NCBI GenBank assembly: GCA_030847615.1 | Contig: JAUMIR010000001.1 | Span: forward strand, 166,505,001 to 166,569,000 | Direction of reading: 5' to 3' | Source of the DNA: Gambelia wislizenii | Taxonomy: Eukaryota > Chordata > Lepidosauria > Squamata > Crotaphytidae | DNA: 64,000 nucleotides | Shown here: one piece after another, positions 34,869 to 46,386 of the stretch | Layout of the letters: the number at the start of each line of letters is the position of its first letter | Position numbering within the stretch: position 1 is the stretch's first letter | The notes under the pieces: generated by a model | Database searches by the model: none | What the model was told of the DNA's origin: nothing | The model's input: the letters and a program-made list of their open reading frames with translations, nothing else | Program-made: the position numbers and the translations under genes

Positions 34869-36787
34869 CTGAGTTGGGTTGCTCCTCCCTCTTGCCCTGA
34901 TAGGCAGGAATTGTACAGATCTTTGAGGAGCCCCTCTTGTGAGAGCTACCGTTGGTAAAGCTAACCTTCATTCATGCTTCATGCCCCTTAGGTTGTGCTG
35001 TTCTCTTGCTCCTCATTGCTTCACAAGATATTTCTTAACAACATCAGCAGCAGCAAGATCAGCAACAAGAAGGCTCTATATCTTCCTATTTAGTGAGACA
35101 CACACACACCTCACCTCAAGTGGGAATTTCCTCTCGCATGGAGAGGCCTTTTTACCCACTATGGCCCATTCCCCATGGGCTGACGAGTCTATTCTTGGCA
35201 CACCCAAGGCCTTGTCTTCCTCAGAAAAGAGCCAATGGAGGAATCCGTGCAGGGCTCACAGATGAAGGTAAATTCCTCTGTTCTGCCACCTCTTTGCACT
35301 GTCAACACCCAGCCAGTTAGGAGGCCAGGGATGAGGCTGAGGACAAGACAGCAGTAACCCTTCTGCCAACACCACAGAAACCCAAAGGAAGGAAACTGTC
35401 CAAGTATGTTGGGGAACTGAAGTCTCTTCCTTCAGCCCAGGGCAGAAAGGCAGCAGGCTCAAGCCATGCTTCAGCCATGGAAGGAGGATAAGCCTCCATT
35501 GCACTCATGCTGGATCAGGTGCAATAAGGCCCTTTTTCCAGATGGTACACATTGGAGACTTCATTGAGACAATGCTTGGAAGGGTGAGTGATACTGCGGC
35601 CCTGGGTTTCTCTCCCTCCACCATAGAGGATAACCCCAACCTGTAGCTGCTGCATATCCCATGAGTAACTGCAGCTACTGCATCTCCCTGCTCACGAGGA
35701 GCTGAACCTCTCAAGCCTGTCTGCTCAAGAGTAGTCCTTACTTATGGGCTGGTACGTTTTCCAAGCCTTTTCTACTTCCAAGGCTCACAGCCAGTAGTTG
35801 GAGCTGGTGTGCTTCCCTGCTCATGAGCATATGCAGCTACCTACTCACAAACAGCAATGGCTCCCAAGCATTCTTAATCCAGGAGTAGTCTTCTAGCTGT
35901 CTGACAGAAGCTACTTCACAAAGCAACCTCCCTTGGTTGTGAAAATAGAGGAGGAAAGAAGCAGCCCCCCAGTAGGGGGGCAGGGGGCTCAGACTCAGAA
36001 GTGGTGCCTGTTAACCCCCTTCCCCAATGTGGTATGGATACATTGGGAAAACCCTGCCTCCAATAGTCTATTTCTAGCATGTAACTAAATAATAATAATT
36101 ATTGTTATTCCAATCTCCCCTAAATAATGTCTAAACTACAGATCTTTCTCCTCATGGATGCCTTGTTTCTGCTTGCTGCCTCCCTGGTTTATGCCAAGGC
36201 AGAGGCGACACTTGGAAATTAACTCAACAGAGGAAGAGGCCAGCCTTAAAAGACTCATGAAGCCTCTTCTTTCTCTCTCCAAGGGCTTCCTTCCATTGCT
36301 GTCTCCATTCTGGCCAGAGCCTTTTTTTCTCTGGGCATAGTAGTTGCCAAAGGAGATCTCAAACAGCAGTGCCCATCTAAGGCACAGGATCAACCAGTTG
36401 TTTCAAGCTCCCACTTGTGTGACTGGTGCCAGTCCTAATGCCTCTCAGTTTCATTAAGAGGGGACAGGCCCCTGCCCTTGCTCTGAAAGTTCAGATTTGG
36501 TTAAAGTCTAGTGAGTGAGGAAATTCTGGTTTGACTCAAGCAAGGAGGGGAAATATTCCCTTACCAAGCCATCTGTGAGTCCTAACTGTCTTACAGGATG
36601 ACCTGAACCAACGACAATGGCCTAACATGGGCAAGTGGTTGCCACCCTCTCTCTTACACTACCCTCTCTGTTTTTACCTTTGGCAAGGGTCCTAAATCAG
36701 ATTCTGTTCCCTGCTCGTAGGGCAATTTTTAATGGGTGGTGGTTTCCCTAGTTAAACCCTCGTGGTCTGTCACCAGAGATAGGCTAT

Positions 36788-37014
36788 AGCCACACTGAAG
36801 AATTAAAGCAGATTGACACCACTTTAATTGCCATGGCTCAATGCTATGGAATTCTGGGGTTTGTGGTTTTGTGAGATATTTAGCTGCCTCTGTCAGAGGG
36901 CTCTTTTGTGCCACAACAAACTACAAATCCCAAGATTCCATAGGATGAAGCTCTGGCAGCTAAAGTGATGTCAGACTGCTTTAATTCTGCAGTGTGGCTA
37001 CAGCCATAGACTGA
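36788..37014. mobile_element. Palindromic MITE (AGCAGATTGACACCACTTT family)
   Basis: AGCCACACTGAAGAATTAAAG faces CTTTAATTCTGCAGTGTGGCT, with an inner pair CTATGGAATTCTGGGGTTTG / ACTACAAATCCCAAGATTCC. The same family is cut by the window's right edge (63825). Confidence 0.7.
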
Positions 37015-37272
37015 AGCAAGAATTTCCCTTCTTTCCCTTTCTTTCTCACAAGCAAGGGAATTGCCTTTCTCCCATCAGCATGAGAGGAGGTTCTTCGGGG
37101 GCCTCTCCTTAACATCTAAGCTAACTACACATTATACCCATCCTTGGACCCACACACCCTTCCTAAATGCTTTGATGGTATCACCTATACCTATCAAGCC
37201 CATCATATATTAGCTAACACATTGTAAACCGCTTAGGGAGTGCTTTGCATTGATAAGCGGTATAGATATATA

Positions 37273-37506
37273 CAGTTGTCCCTCCGTATCCACAGATTTG
37301 GTATCCACGGATGTAAGTATTCGCGGCTTGAAAATATTCTTTAAAAAATAATAATCCAAAAAGCAAACCTTGATTTTGCCATCATATATAAGGGGCACCA
37401 TTTTGCTATGCCATTGCATTCATATAATGGGACTTGAGCATTCACAGATTCTGGTATCCATGGGGGGTCCTGGAACCAAACCTCAGTGAATATGAAGGGA
37501 AAACTG
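37273..37506. mobile_element. Tigger-type MITE with TA duplication
   Basis: CAGTTGTCCCTCCGTATCC to GAAGGGAAAACTG; TA at 37271-37272 and 37507-37508. Nearly collinear with 11896-12125. Confidence 0.85.
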
Positions 37507-37654
37507 TAAATGCTATTGCTATTTTTATATGAGAATACCTTAAAATACCTATCCTAGAAAATAGTCTTCTGATGGCTATTACCACAGACTATAAGAGTAA
37601 GAATCCTCTTTGGCCAGGAAAGAACTGGGCATCATTTGTACAAATTTAGTGATT

Positions 37655-38155
37655 CTGTTCCTGGTTCTTCTATCCCAAAATACACCCTCTTTTTCACAGG
37701 ATCAGGAAGTTACTTTTTGCTATCTTTTGTCTTCATCCCCAGAAACTCTTGGAGAAGGTCCAGCATACCCTGAAAGTATGAAGGTTATTCCAAACTTATC
37801 TAAAGAGAGTTAAGAGTCCTTTCTGTCTGGTTCTCTTCTTTCTTTTAGCTGCAGTCCATAGCGAAGAAGGTTTTCAGTCATCCCACTCAACGGATGGCTC
37901 AAGGCCTGCATCAGCTCATACTACGAGTCCTTGAGGGTCCTTGTTAGTTGTGGACATTGCTCACCCCATTGGGAGTGCAGTTACATCAGTGGCTCTTGCC
38001 AGCACAGCCCCTCTGATGGACACCTGCCAGACAGCCACCTGGAATTCAGTCCCACCTTTCTCAGGTGCTGTGAGTTGGGTGCCTTTGTCTCTGCCAAAGC
38101 CTCAGTCAACCAGAGGATTCTCAACAGGCCGTTAGTAATAGTTTATAGCTAAGAT
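37655..38155 (+). pseudogene. DIRS-type tyrosine recombinase, C-terminal remnant
   Basis: DIRS elements integrate with a phage-integrase-like tyrosine recombinase instead of a DDE integrase. Pieces in order, in shifting frames: TPSFSQDQEV and SSPETLGEGPAYP (37680-37780), then GWLKACISSYYES (about 37890), then SAVTSVALASTAPL and CQTATWNS (37974-38050), then CCELGAFVSAKASVNQRILN (about 38067-38126). The C-x-A/T-A-T-W-x-S phrase and the spacing to the ASVNQRIL end match the last part of DIRS recombinases. At least one stop and one frameshift disrupt it; the catalytic tyrosine is not clearly seen. Sequence after the stop (GGAAAAGAAACATTGGTCTTGC) also looks like DIRS end sequence. Recognised by eye only. 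Confidence 0.5.
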
Positions 38156-38394
38156 GCCAGCAATTTGTTTTCCCACCCTTGATTTGGGGAGCTCAGGTAT
38201 GTCCCATCTCAAGATGTTCAGCCTTTCATTGCTGGGAAAAGAAACATTGGTCTTGCATGTGATATGTTCATTTCAAGTAGTGGAAGGTGAACATCTTCCC
38301 CACCCAGCATAATGGCTCTTTGGTCACTGCTGGTGTTGGCTCATTACACTACTCGTTGTCAGCATGTGAAAGGAGGGGTTGGTGGGTTACTCCT

Positions 38395-38870
38395 AAAAAG
38401 ATCCTGGTCCCCCAAACAATAATAAGGCGTGTTCTTACAAGGTTACATGGGCACACCCATTGGGGAGGGAGGACTATGGCAAGGGCAATAATAAAGACGA
38501 TGGTCGCAACAAATTATGGACAATGGCAGATATGGTATGTAGAGAGTGTCCTGTAGGTCAACAATCCACCCCCCCTCCAGGAATTTGCCTAAACCACCCC
38601 TGGGGCGGAATATCGGGGAGTAATCCCGGTAGAAAGATGGCAGGTAGATTTTTCAGAATTACCTCAGTCTGGGAGGGCCAAATACCTTTTAGTTTTTGTT
38701 GATGTGCTCTCAGGATGGCTAGAGGCTTTTCCAAGTAATATCTGTAAAGTCAAGGAAGTGGTTAAACATGTAGACCTTATTCCTAGGTTTGGGATCCCAC
38801 ACACTTTGGGGAGCAACAATGGTGCACACTTCACTGCCAAGCAGCTACGGGTTCCCGGGGAAAGGAGGGG
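38395..38870 (+). pseudogene. Retroviral integrase remnant (pol)
   Basis: Integrase joins viral cDNA to host DNA. An HHCC-type zinc-binding piece is visible (LHGHTHWGG at about 38442-38468, CRECP at about 38542), then a core with a D-bearing stretch near 38650, LSGWLEAFPSN (38707-38739) and IPRFGIPHTLGSNNGAHFT (about 38779-38835). The catalytic Asp expected in the GSDNG position reads Asn. Frame changes occur between 38560 and 38705 and the sequence breaks off soon after 38850. Inactive. Confidence 0.65.
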
Positions 38871-40595
38871 ATTGTATGAATGTTACAGGGAAAGGAAATT
38901 GGATTTTTTCAGGGAAAAGGATATACTTCTCCATTCCCTGGAACCAACAGCATTTCATTTTAAATTGGTCAGTCTAGTGGAATGTTACTTTCCAGAGCAG
39001 GGTTGATCAGCAGTAGATTACCAACATGACGGTGAGGAATGTAGCTGGATAGAATGGGTCCTTAGAGGGGTGGCTGAGAGGGGACAAAATACAAAATTCC
39101 AGCTATAGTTTACTTTATCAGCCCTCCCATATGTATCATCCTGTTGAGAGATCAACCTAGCTTCGTAATGGAAGTATTTATGGCATCACCATAAATGCCA
39201 GATTTAGCACATCACCATAAAACTCCTGATTTGAGCCCCAGTTTGCACCCTGGGCCTTCCCCTTATATGACACTTGGATATCTACTCGCCATACTAGGGC
39301 CTTGACAAAAACCCTACTTGAATGAACTGGGGTAGTTAATTCCATCAATATAGAAGCTCTGGAAAACAAGTTGGCAGCAATGGGAACTCATATTACAACC
39401 ATGAGTAGAATAACTGAGCATCAAATACTACAGGAGGCTGAGGTGTTGCATCAGAATATAGAAGTAGTACTAATGTATTACAATCTCACTTCTTATATCA
39501 TGAATGTTACCAGGGTGGAGAGACAAGGAATTTTGATGGGGATGTACCTTGTTACAGATAGGAAATTTGCTAAAACATCAACTCAAAATTTGAGATTGGC
39601 AGGAAGGAGAGGTCAATAGCTGGAAAACTATTATCCGGGATTCAGATATCAATTGGGACTGGTTAAAAATTACTTGTTTTGAAAGCATTACCCCACTTTG
39701 AAGTTTACAGTCACGGTTATAGTAAAGTGATCAGTTTTGACTGTCTACCCATACCTTCTCCTCCCAAACATAGGTTCCTAATTTTAATTATTGATTGGCT
39801 ACTGAAACCTCATTTGTTATGACCACTCTTTGTGAATGATGGGATCTCCAGAAATGGCTTTGTCCAATGTATACTACTCCCTTTGAACCATGTGCCTATA
39901 ACTTCAATAGTGTCTCCTGTGTATGGGCACAATTGAACAGTGATGCTTCTAGGCTTATTGATAATGGCAGGGGTTGTGTCTGTGTGGTAGCACTAGACCA
40001 GGTCCATTGGGAGGATGGCAGCATTTCCACCCCACCTGTCCGGGAATGCTGATGTAATGTGACTCAAGTGCACACCATCATGGGCTACTATATGGCTACT
40101 AAATGGCTTGGGCCTAAATGGCTTGGGCCCAAGCTATCTCAGGGACCGCCTTCTCCCTTATAATCCTCCCCGCGCTCTCCGGTCCTCTGGGAGGAATTTG
40201 TTGCAGCCACAAAGACCTAGGCTGGCGACCACCTCCCAGAGGGCTTTCTCAGCTGTTGCCCCCAAATTGTGGAACGGCCTGCCGGATGAGATCCGCCTAT
40301 TGACATCATTAGACAGCTTTAAAAAGGCTGTCAAGACGGTTCTCTTCAGGCAGGCTTTTCCAGAATAGCTAACCCCGACCTCCAGAACCCCCTCTGGAGG
40401 TTGCTTCTGGACCTCCAAACTGATGCTGCTTGCTCGAAAGGGTTTTTAATAAACTGTATTATATATTGATTTTAATTTGTATTAATTTAATAATGTTTTA
40501 AGGGGGGGAAGGGATTTTGAACTGTTTTATACTGTGTATTACTTTATTGTTGTAAGCCGCCCCGATTGCTCGCAGAGGGGCGGGATATAAATAAA

Positions 40596-40631
<36 letters not shown>

Positions 40632-40955
40632 TGAATATAAGACCCAGACCCTTGGGTGGAAAGCTCAGGATTGGAACTTTACATTACCCGTAGGACATTA
40701 GCTCTACAGCATTTACGTTATGGGAGAGTGAGAAGGTACAGGCCCAGCTAAAGGCTCTGTCTAAGCATGATAAAGGGATGATGTTATGGATTCATCAGGA
40801 GCAGGCAGAGCTACTCAGCTACTGGATGGACAGTAGCTGAGTAGCTACTGGATGGATCCAACAGCTACTGGATGGACAGAGACTGCTGGATGTGGCAGTC
40901 CCAATGGAAGAAATAAATGATACTTACCTAGAAACGCCTGACAACATGTCTTAGG
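38870..40955 (+). pseudogene. Env-like remnant, interrupted by L2
   Basis: Only pieces are seen. A Trp/Asn-rich stretch sits at about 38880-38977, an alpha-helical ALENKLAAMGTHITTMSRIT stretch (about 39354-39412) runs on with heptad-like Leu/Ile spacing and NLTS, NVTR glycosylation-type sites, and a Cys-rich stretch lies at 39870-40020. After the L2 insert, 40626-40955 continues with a weak frame. Calling it env rests on position between integrase and LTR and on these features; no family signature such as a CX6CC or fusion peptide is confirmed. Many stops. Confidence 0.4.
40105..40625 (+). mobile_element. L2-type LINE 3' end, well preserved
   Basis: C-terminal frame 40108-40368 with YNPPRALRSSGR, FSAVAPKLWNGLPDEIR and FKKAVKTVLFRQAF, then a UTR, GTAAGCCGCCCCGATTGC, GGGCGGGATATAAATAAAT and (TTA)n. 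Inserted in the ERV remnant. The open frame suggests this is among the younger LINE copies here. Confidence 0.8.
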
Positions 40956-41126
40956 AAAGTATCAAGGGAAGAGATTTGAGACACAGACACACACCAGCCA
41001 GAATTATTGTATGGTTTTGTTGATGCCTTAAGAAAATTGTGGTGCCTTAGTTATTGCACTAAAGTTCACATATTTGCTTTACCTTGGGGAGAATTGCTAT
41101 GCTTCTGCAGAAGTTGTAAGACAGCA

Positions 41127-41934
41127 CAGTCATCCCTTCCTATTTGTGGCTTTCCCTTTTGCAGTTTTGTGTATTCACGGAAAGCTGCTGGGTGTGTGCT
41201 CGGGCTTTGTCTCCCCCCCCCGGAAATGCATGGCTTTGCGGCCAGTGCGGGGGTTTGCTTGGCCTTTGTTCTCTGGGGGGTGGTGAAGGCTGAGCACACT
41301 CCCGCGCTGGCCACAAAGCTGCTAAGGGTATACTCAGGCTTCGGCTCCCCACCCCCCACAGGGAACACATGGCTTTGCGGCCAGTGCGGTAGCTTGCTCA
41401 GCCTTCATTCCCTGTTGGGGGGGGGAATGAAAGGCTGAGCAAACCCCTGTGCTAGCCACAAAGCTGCTGAGGGTGTGCTTGGGCTTCATCTCTTCCTCCC
41501 CCACAGGGAACACACAATTTTGTGGCCAGTGCAGGGGTTTGCTCAGCCTTCGTTTCCTGGGGGGGGGGAGTTGAAGGCCAAGCAAACCCCCATGCTGGCC
41601 TCAAAGCAGCCAAGGATGTGCTCAGGCTTTGGCTCCCCCCCCCCTCGAGAACATGCAGCTTTGCAGCCAGCACAGGGCTTTGCTCGGCCTTCGTTCCCGG
41701 GGGGCGGGGAGCTGAAGGCCAAGCAAACCCCCACGGTGGCCGCAAAGCCACCAAGGGTGTGCTCGGGCTTCGGCTCCCCCCCCCCCAGGGAACAAAGGCC
41801 AAGGAAACCCCCAACATGTGCCGCAAAGCCATGCGTTCCCTGTGGAGGGGCTTAATTTATTTGTGTTTTTTCAGTTTTGTGGTGGTGCTTCCCCCTAACT
41901 CCTGCGAATGGGAAGGGACAACTGTAGTTGTTTT
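41127..41934. mobile_element. Tigger-type MITE enlarged by an internal minisatellite
   Basis: Ends CAGTCATCCCTTCC and GAAGGGACAACTG with TA at the right. The interior is the tandem array at 41181-41830. Confidence 0.65.
41181..41830. repeat. Minisatellite, about 142-bp unit, 4-5 copies
   Basis: The AAAGC(T/C)(G/A)C box recurs at 41181, 41315, 41460, 41603, 41744 and, after a shortened unit, 41825. Each unit also holds a poly-C run, GGAACACATGGC-like and TTTGCTCAGCCTTCGT-like boxes. Confidence 0.8.
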
Positions 41935-42137
41935 TAGGCCAGGTCTGCAAAGCTTGCAATACACAGGAAGACAAGAAGCTGGATGGTCAGGGTGGCCATT
42001 ATGAATCATATGTCGCATATAGACTAGCAAAATATAATGAGGAAGCAAAAATGTCAGCGGTAGGAAAAAGCAGTCATGATGTACTGTATAATCATGTGAT
42101 AACAAGGGGCTGGCTTGCTTTATTATCACCATATCTT

Positions 42138-42219
42138 TATAAAAGGAATTAAAATCTGTCATTCAGGGTCCTGGATTTGCCTCACAGCCCAGGGCCATTT
42201 GCTGCAGCAAATCAATAAA
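42138..42219 (+). promoter_or_regulatory. LTR TATA box and polyadenylation signal
   Basis: TATAAAAG at 42138-42145 and AATAAA at 42214-42219, 69 bases apart, define the transcription start and 3' processing region of the LTR. Confidence 0.5.
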
Positions 42220-42298
42220 GGTTCTGTTGGAGGACACTTAACTGGTGGTCTGTTTCTCTCAGCACACCAGGCACGAACCTAGAGAGGTCTCCGTGACA

Positions 42299-43372
42299 AA
42301 ACGTAAGAGCAATGTTTCTTTTCTTTCTTTAGTCATTCCAGTATTTAAAAAATAACTCATTGGTGTTGCTCATTACAATGCTGGAAATGTTTTTGTTTCT
42401 GCTTGTTAGTTTTTTCCATTCTTTACTGTTATTTTTTTAATGCAAAAACGCTTTAGGATTGATGGGAATGGCATGAAACTTGAAAACTTCCTGTTAAATG
42501 CCATATAAAATGATTTTTGAATACAGTTAGAAACTGTTACATATTGTGCCCATAAAGATAATTTTGCTCTTGCTTGTTACATTGCTTTAAAAAAGTAACT
42601 GTTACACTGTGATTACCAACAAGAAACTAGTTACAAGTAATAGTGTTATGTAAGTAATTACTTCCAAGCTGTGTTCCTTCATTATGATTTTTCACTCATG
42701 GGAATATGCCCAAATCTTTGTCTTATTGCACAGTTTGGTATAGGAAAGACTTCTGTTTGTGAGTCATTCATCAGTACACCAAGGCATTTCATTCTCTTTA
42801 TGTCATCTAGCTCTCCAGTAGAGGCCTTTGTCAAATGTTCAGTTACAGTTTTCAACACAGAAGTGACTGACAGGAACAATTGTATTGATGAAAATCACAC
42901 TGTCAAAAGCAGCTCTCTTTTATAAGAAAGTGATATGTGCCCTGGTTTGTGTCCTAGAAATTTATATACATCTTCATTCTTTTCACCAAGTATTGTAGTT
43001 TCACAGAGGTAAAATGGGATTGCTCATGCTGTTTAATAAGTGTGGGATCTGCAGGCCTAAGACATTGGTTTATCAAAGCTTATCCACAGATGTGTGAAGT
43101 GCTTCATGCTCCAATTGGCAGCCCAGATACACTGATTTTCCATGTGTGTTTGACACAATAAATGCAGGTAGTATGAAGATGAGACATGTTTCTCCAAACA
43201 CCCATTAGAATTTCAAGAATGCCTGGATACATCATGGCTCCTCAGATATGCAGCTGAGTGTTTGGAGGATGTGCATGTCTCCTTCACACTTTCTCCAGGT
43301 GTGATAATTAGTACAATGATGAATTAATGTGTTAATCAGATTTGTTGGTTCAAAATAATTGGTTTTCTAAGG
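42299..43372. other. No recognised feature
   Basis: A minus/plus pair of short open frames at 42670-42925 is not recognised; nothing else. Confidence 0.4.
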
Positions 43373-43565
43373 ACATAAGAAATGACATATTGGATCAGGT
43401 CAAAGGCCTATCTAGCCCTTCAGTCTTTTCCCACAATGGCCAACCACATTCCCATGGAAAGCTCACAAGCAGGACAGGAGAGCAATAGCACTTTCCAACT
43501 TGTGCTTCACAGCAAATGGAACTGAATGCCATACTACCAGTGACCATGGAGGTTGAGGGGTTCTG
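43373..43565 (-). mobile_element. CR1/L3-like LINE 3' fragment, reverse
   Basis: ACATAAGAAATGACATATTGG, GATCAGGTCAAAGGCC and GGCCAACCACATTCCCATGG correspond in reverse to the tail of the 1480-1795 copy. Confidence 0.6.
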
Positions 43566-44335
43566 AGAGTTACAGTCAAAGAAAGTAGTTTTTCCAGCAT
43601 CTGCTAAAGCCAATGTTTTACCATTGGGACTAGTAGTCATCGACTGCTTAATCTTCCTCTAATCAAGATACAGATTTTAAAGAATTCTTGTAATAATTGG
43701 AAATCAGATAGGATCTTAGAAGAGGCTGTCCCCTTCTGTTGTACACATAGTTAGAATGGAATGCCTCTTCTAAGAGTGGGTCCTATAAGAAATGTATCTA
43801 TCATTTAAAAAAAACAAGATTAAATGCTTTCTTCTTCCTCTGGTACTAGTTTAATGTACGCAGATTTCAGTAGTTAAAATTCAGACACCCAATAGGCTCT
43901 GATTTTGTGACAATAATAAAAAACAGTAATAATAATTATTAATTTTTTAAAAAGCCTGAAGAAGAATTATTGAGGCACTGCATAAAGTGCTTCTTATACC
44001 TTACCTAGATCAAATATTGTGTGTTTTGTTTCTGTTTAATCAGTAAGAAAAGCTTGTCTGAACTCAGCAGGAGGAAGACTGAACTTTGAACACACACTCA
44101 GTAGGAAAATCTAAGATAATGGATACCTTACACTCTCTAAAAATGTTAGGGTTGTAAAACTTATGGTGTTAAAGATCAGAACAGATCCAGTGACATATGC
44201 AGTCTCTTAGTGAAAGAGTCATCTCATCAGATTTCAACAATTGGCATGTTAGATGAAGAAGAGGTGGCAGCACATTCTTTCTGTGTCTGTTTTGTAAGAA
44301 ATAGTAGTTCCAAAAAATAATTATATTTTTTTTAG
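43566..44335. other. Intronic DNA upstream of ASRGL1 exon
   Basis: AT-rich; nothing recognised before the polypyrimidine tract at 44320-44333. Confidence 0.5.
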
Positions 44336-44542
44336 CCAGGAAAGGATTCAACAATATGAAGCCTGTTATTGTGGTTCATGGTGGAGCTGGTCGTATCTTT
44401 AAAGAACGAGAAGATGGAAGTCGCTCTGGCGTCATCAGGGCAGCTCTGAAAGGTTACAGCATCCTTAAACAAGGAGGGAGTGCATTAGATGCAGTTGAAG
44501 AAGCTGTGGTGGTAATGGAAAATGATCCACATTTTAATGCAG
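44336..44542 (+). CDS. ASRGL1: ASRGL1 first coding exon (coding part 44356-44542)
   Basis: Encodes the N-terminus of isoaspartyl peptidase/L-asparaginase, a cytosolic Ntn-hydrolase that splits isoaspartyl dipeptides and asparagine and matures by self-cleavage at a threonine. An acceptor (T-rich tract then AG at 44334-44335) opens the exon, a short 5' UTR follows, and ATG is at 44356. The 62 complete codons contain the family's opening VVHGGAG, the GGSALDAVEEAV helix and the ENDPHFNAG segment. The donor is GCAG/GTAATC, with the split after the first base of a Gly codon; the next exon supplies GT, so the reading phase is consistent. The start matches the usual family start (Met then a VVHGG strand). 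Downstream in-frame sequence reaches a stop within 35 bases, as expected of intron. No internal stop or frameshift is seen. Assignment rests on my recognition of the family; the gene is only partly in the window. Confidence 0.93.
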
Positions 44543-46386
44543 GTAATCACTGTGAGCTTTCCATTTTAGAGGACTGAACATTTAATCACACTGTTTTATG
44601 TATAGCAGCCAGCTTTCTTTTTTCTTCTTCTTCCTTTCTTTGGCTGGCCATGATCCTGTGTTCCCTGTGGATTAACTGCAGCCTGCCACCATTTCATTTC
44701 CTTGTCATGAAGAGCTTAACTTGTTAGCTTCTTGCAAGTCTGGCTTTTGTGAAAGGCATAGAGGAAGGGACAGTATTTTTTTTTTAAAAAATTCAGCCTT
44801 AAAAAGAATATCCAAGGTAATTTACACTAAGGTGCAAACATATCTACAGAAGTTTTCTTATGAAGGGCAAAGGGACTTCTCATCACATAGATGTATCACA
44901 GTCAGCTATGAATATTAATCAGATTGGGACTTACTTGCCATGTCTGGTGATTAAGGCAACTGGCTTGTACCATCTGTGGTAACTTCTTGTCAGATTCAGT
45001 ACAAACTGCCTTTTCCTCACCTCCCATGGCCTCGCCCCTCATCTCTCAACTCTTTTATCCTAATACTGTACATCTTTGTTCATGGTCTTTGTTCCTCCAG
45101 CACTGCCATCCCTTACCATCAGCATCCACTTCCATTATGTCCTGCCCATTAGCTGGAGTTTAAGGAAAGAAGCAAATCCAGGTAGGGAGTTTACAAATGT
45201 CCCAATGATGGCAAGACTAGAGACCTTTGGTTCTCCAGATGTTTGGGATCTCAGCTGCCAGAATCCCTGGCCATTGACCAATGTTGATTGGTGATTCTGG
45301 GTGTTGATATCCAAAACATGTGGAGGATGAAAGGTTGAAAACCACTGGAAAAAAGGAACCAGAAGACTGAGTTATATCATGCATATGCACTGGGCTGTGT
45401 GTGCTGCCATGATGGGTGGCAGGGGCTGCCTCTCAAAGCAGTTAAAGTAGAGTGAAAGTCAAAGAAGTTTGAGAGAGTCCAGAGCAATTTTCTCATCTCC
45501 AAGCAATCACTTGAGTGTTCATCATTCTTTGGGATGGAACCACCGCTAATTACTCAAGTTTCTTCTATGGTTCAAGGATGCAATCCACATAACCCAAGTG
45601 AAAAGCACTCTTCCCCATTCCAATGTCATCAGAGCGAAGAGGTGGACACTGCTGATGGTGCAAAGCTGCTATTAAATCATTGCACATCTTGGGTAACCTT
45701 TCTGTTGTAATCTGTGTTATCATCAGTTGATGACAATTTTGACATTTAGCAAGCATATAAAATGCAGCATTTGTGTAAGGCATTCTTTTCTTTCCTTTTG
45801 GTCCCTAGAATCTTATATTCTAAAATTAGCAAAGCTTTGTTTAAGAAGATTTCCTCTTTGATCAAATTTCAGCATTTTGATACCTTCTCAGCAATGTACA
45901 TCACATACCATGTGATGGTGAAACAAGCCTGTGGGCCTCCAGTTCTGTTAGCCAAGGAGCAGCCTGCTTGTTAAAATTTGGCTACCCCTGTATCCATTCC
46001 TTTAATTGCTTACATCTACATGTGTTAGGACTCATTAAGTACAGCTGATCTTGAAGAACAGGGGAAAAGGAGCTGGGTGAAGACTCCAGATTGGAGTCGC
46101 TATTTGAAACCTACTCTTGGCTGTTTGTCTTCATAAAGGATGAAGCAGTCTTAGTATAAGGCTACCTGACTATGTCTGTTCCAGGAGAGCAGGGGACACT
46201 GGCAACGTTAGGATGTTGTGGCTGGGTTGGTTTAAAACGGCCAGAACTTGGAAAAAATATTTTGTAGACTGCAAATCCCAGAACCTCATAGCCAGCATGA
46301 TCACTGGCCATAGGATTCTGGGAACTCTAGTCCCAAGACAGTAATTTGCCATGTGCTGAAAATGGCTAAGCTTTGTCAGACAATTA

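Larger units (their letters stand above)
34870..38380 (+). mobile_element. DIRS-like retrotransposon remnant
   Basis: Anchored by the tyrosine-recombinase remnant at 37655-38155. Sequence from about 34870, GC-richer with CAGCAG and CTCC runs, is assigned only by continuity, so the left limit is uncertain. Insertions: a palindromic MITE (36788-37014), a LINE-type tail (37205-37262) and a Tigger MITE (37273-37506). Confidence 0.4.
38380..42298 (+). mobile_element. Endogenous retrovirus-like remnant
   Basis: Decayed proviral fragment: pol integrase part, env-like pieces, then LTR. There is no matching 5' LTR, gag or RT in the window, so the left half is lost. An L2 copy (40105-40625) and a Tigger MITE (41127-41934) are inserted. 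The integrase resembles the gammaretrovirus-type pol; class otherwise open. Confidence 0.6.
40956..42298 (+). mobile_element. Retroviral LTR with an internal Tigger insertion
   Basis: Start uncertain (somewhere after the purine-rich AAGGGAAGAGA near 40968). Clear right half: TATAAAAG at 42138-42145, AATAAA at 42214-42219, ending GTCTCCGTGACA at 42298. Order and spacing are those of U3-R-U5. Confidence 0.55.

Noticed and set aside
35000..36400. Host exons in the GC-richer stretch
   Set aside because: Several short frames exist but none has convincing splice sites or a recognised domain; more likely part of the DIRS-like remnant.
41181..41830. CRISPR array
   Set aside because: Units are about 142 bp and vary throughout, with no short constant repeat separated by unique spacers and no cas genes.
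41475..42004. Pro/Ser-rich open frames on both strands
   Set aside because: All arise from the 142-bp tandem repeat, which has no stops in several frames.
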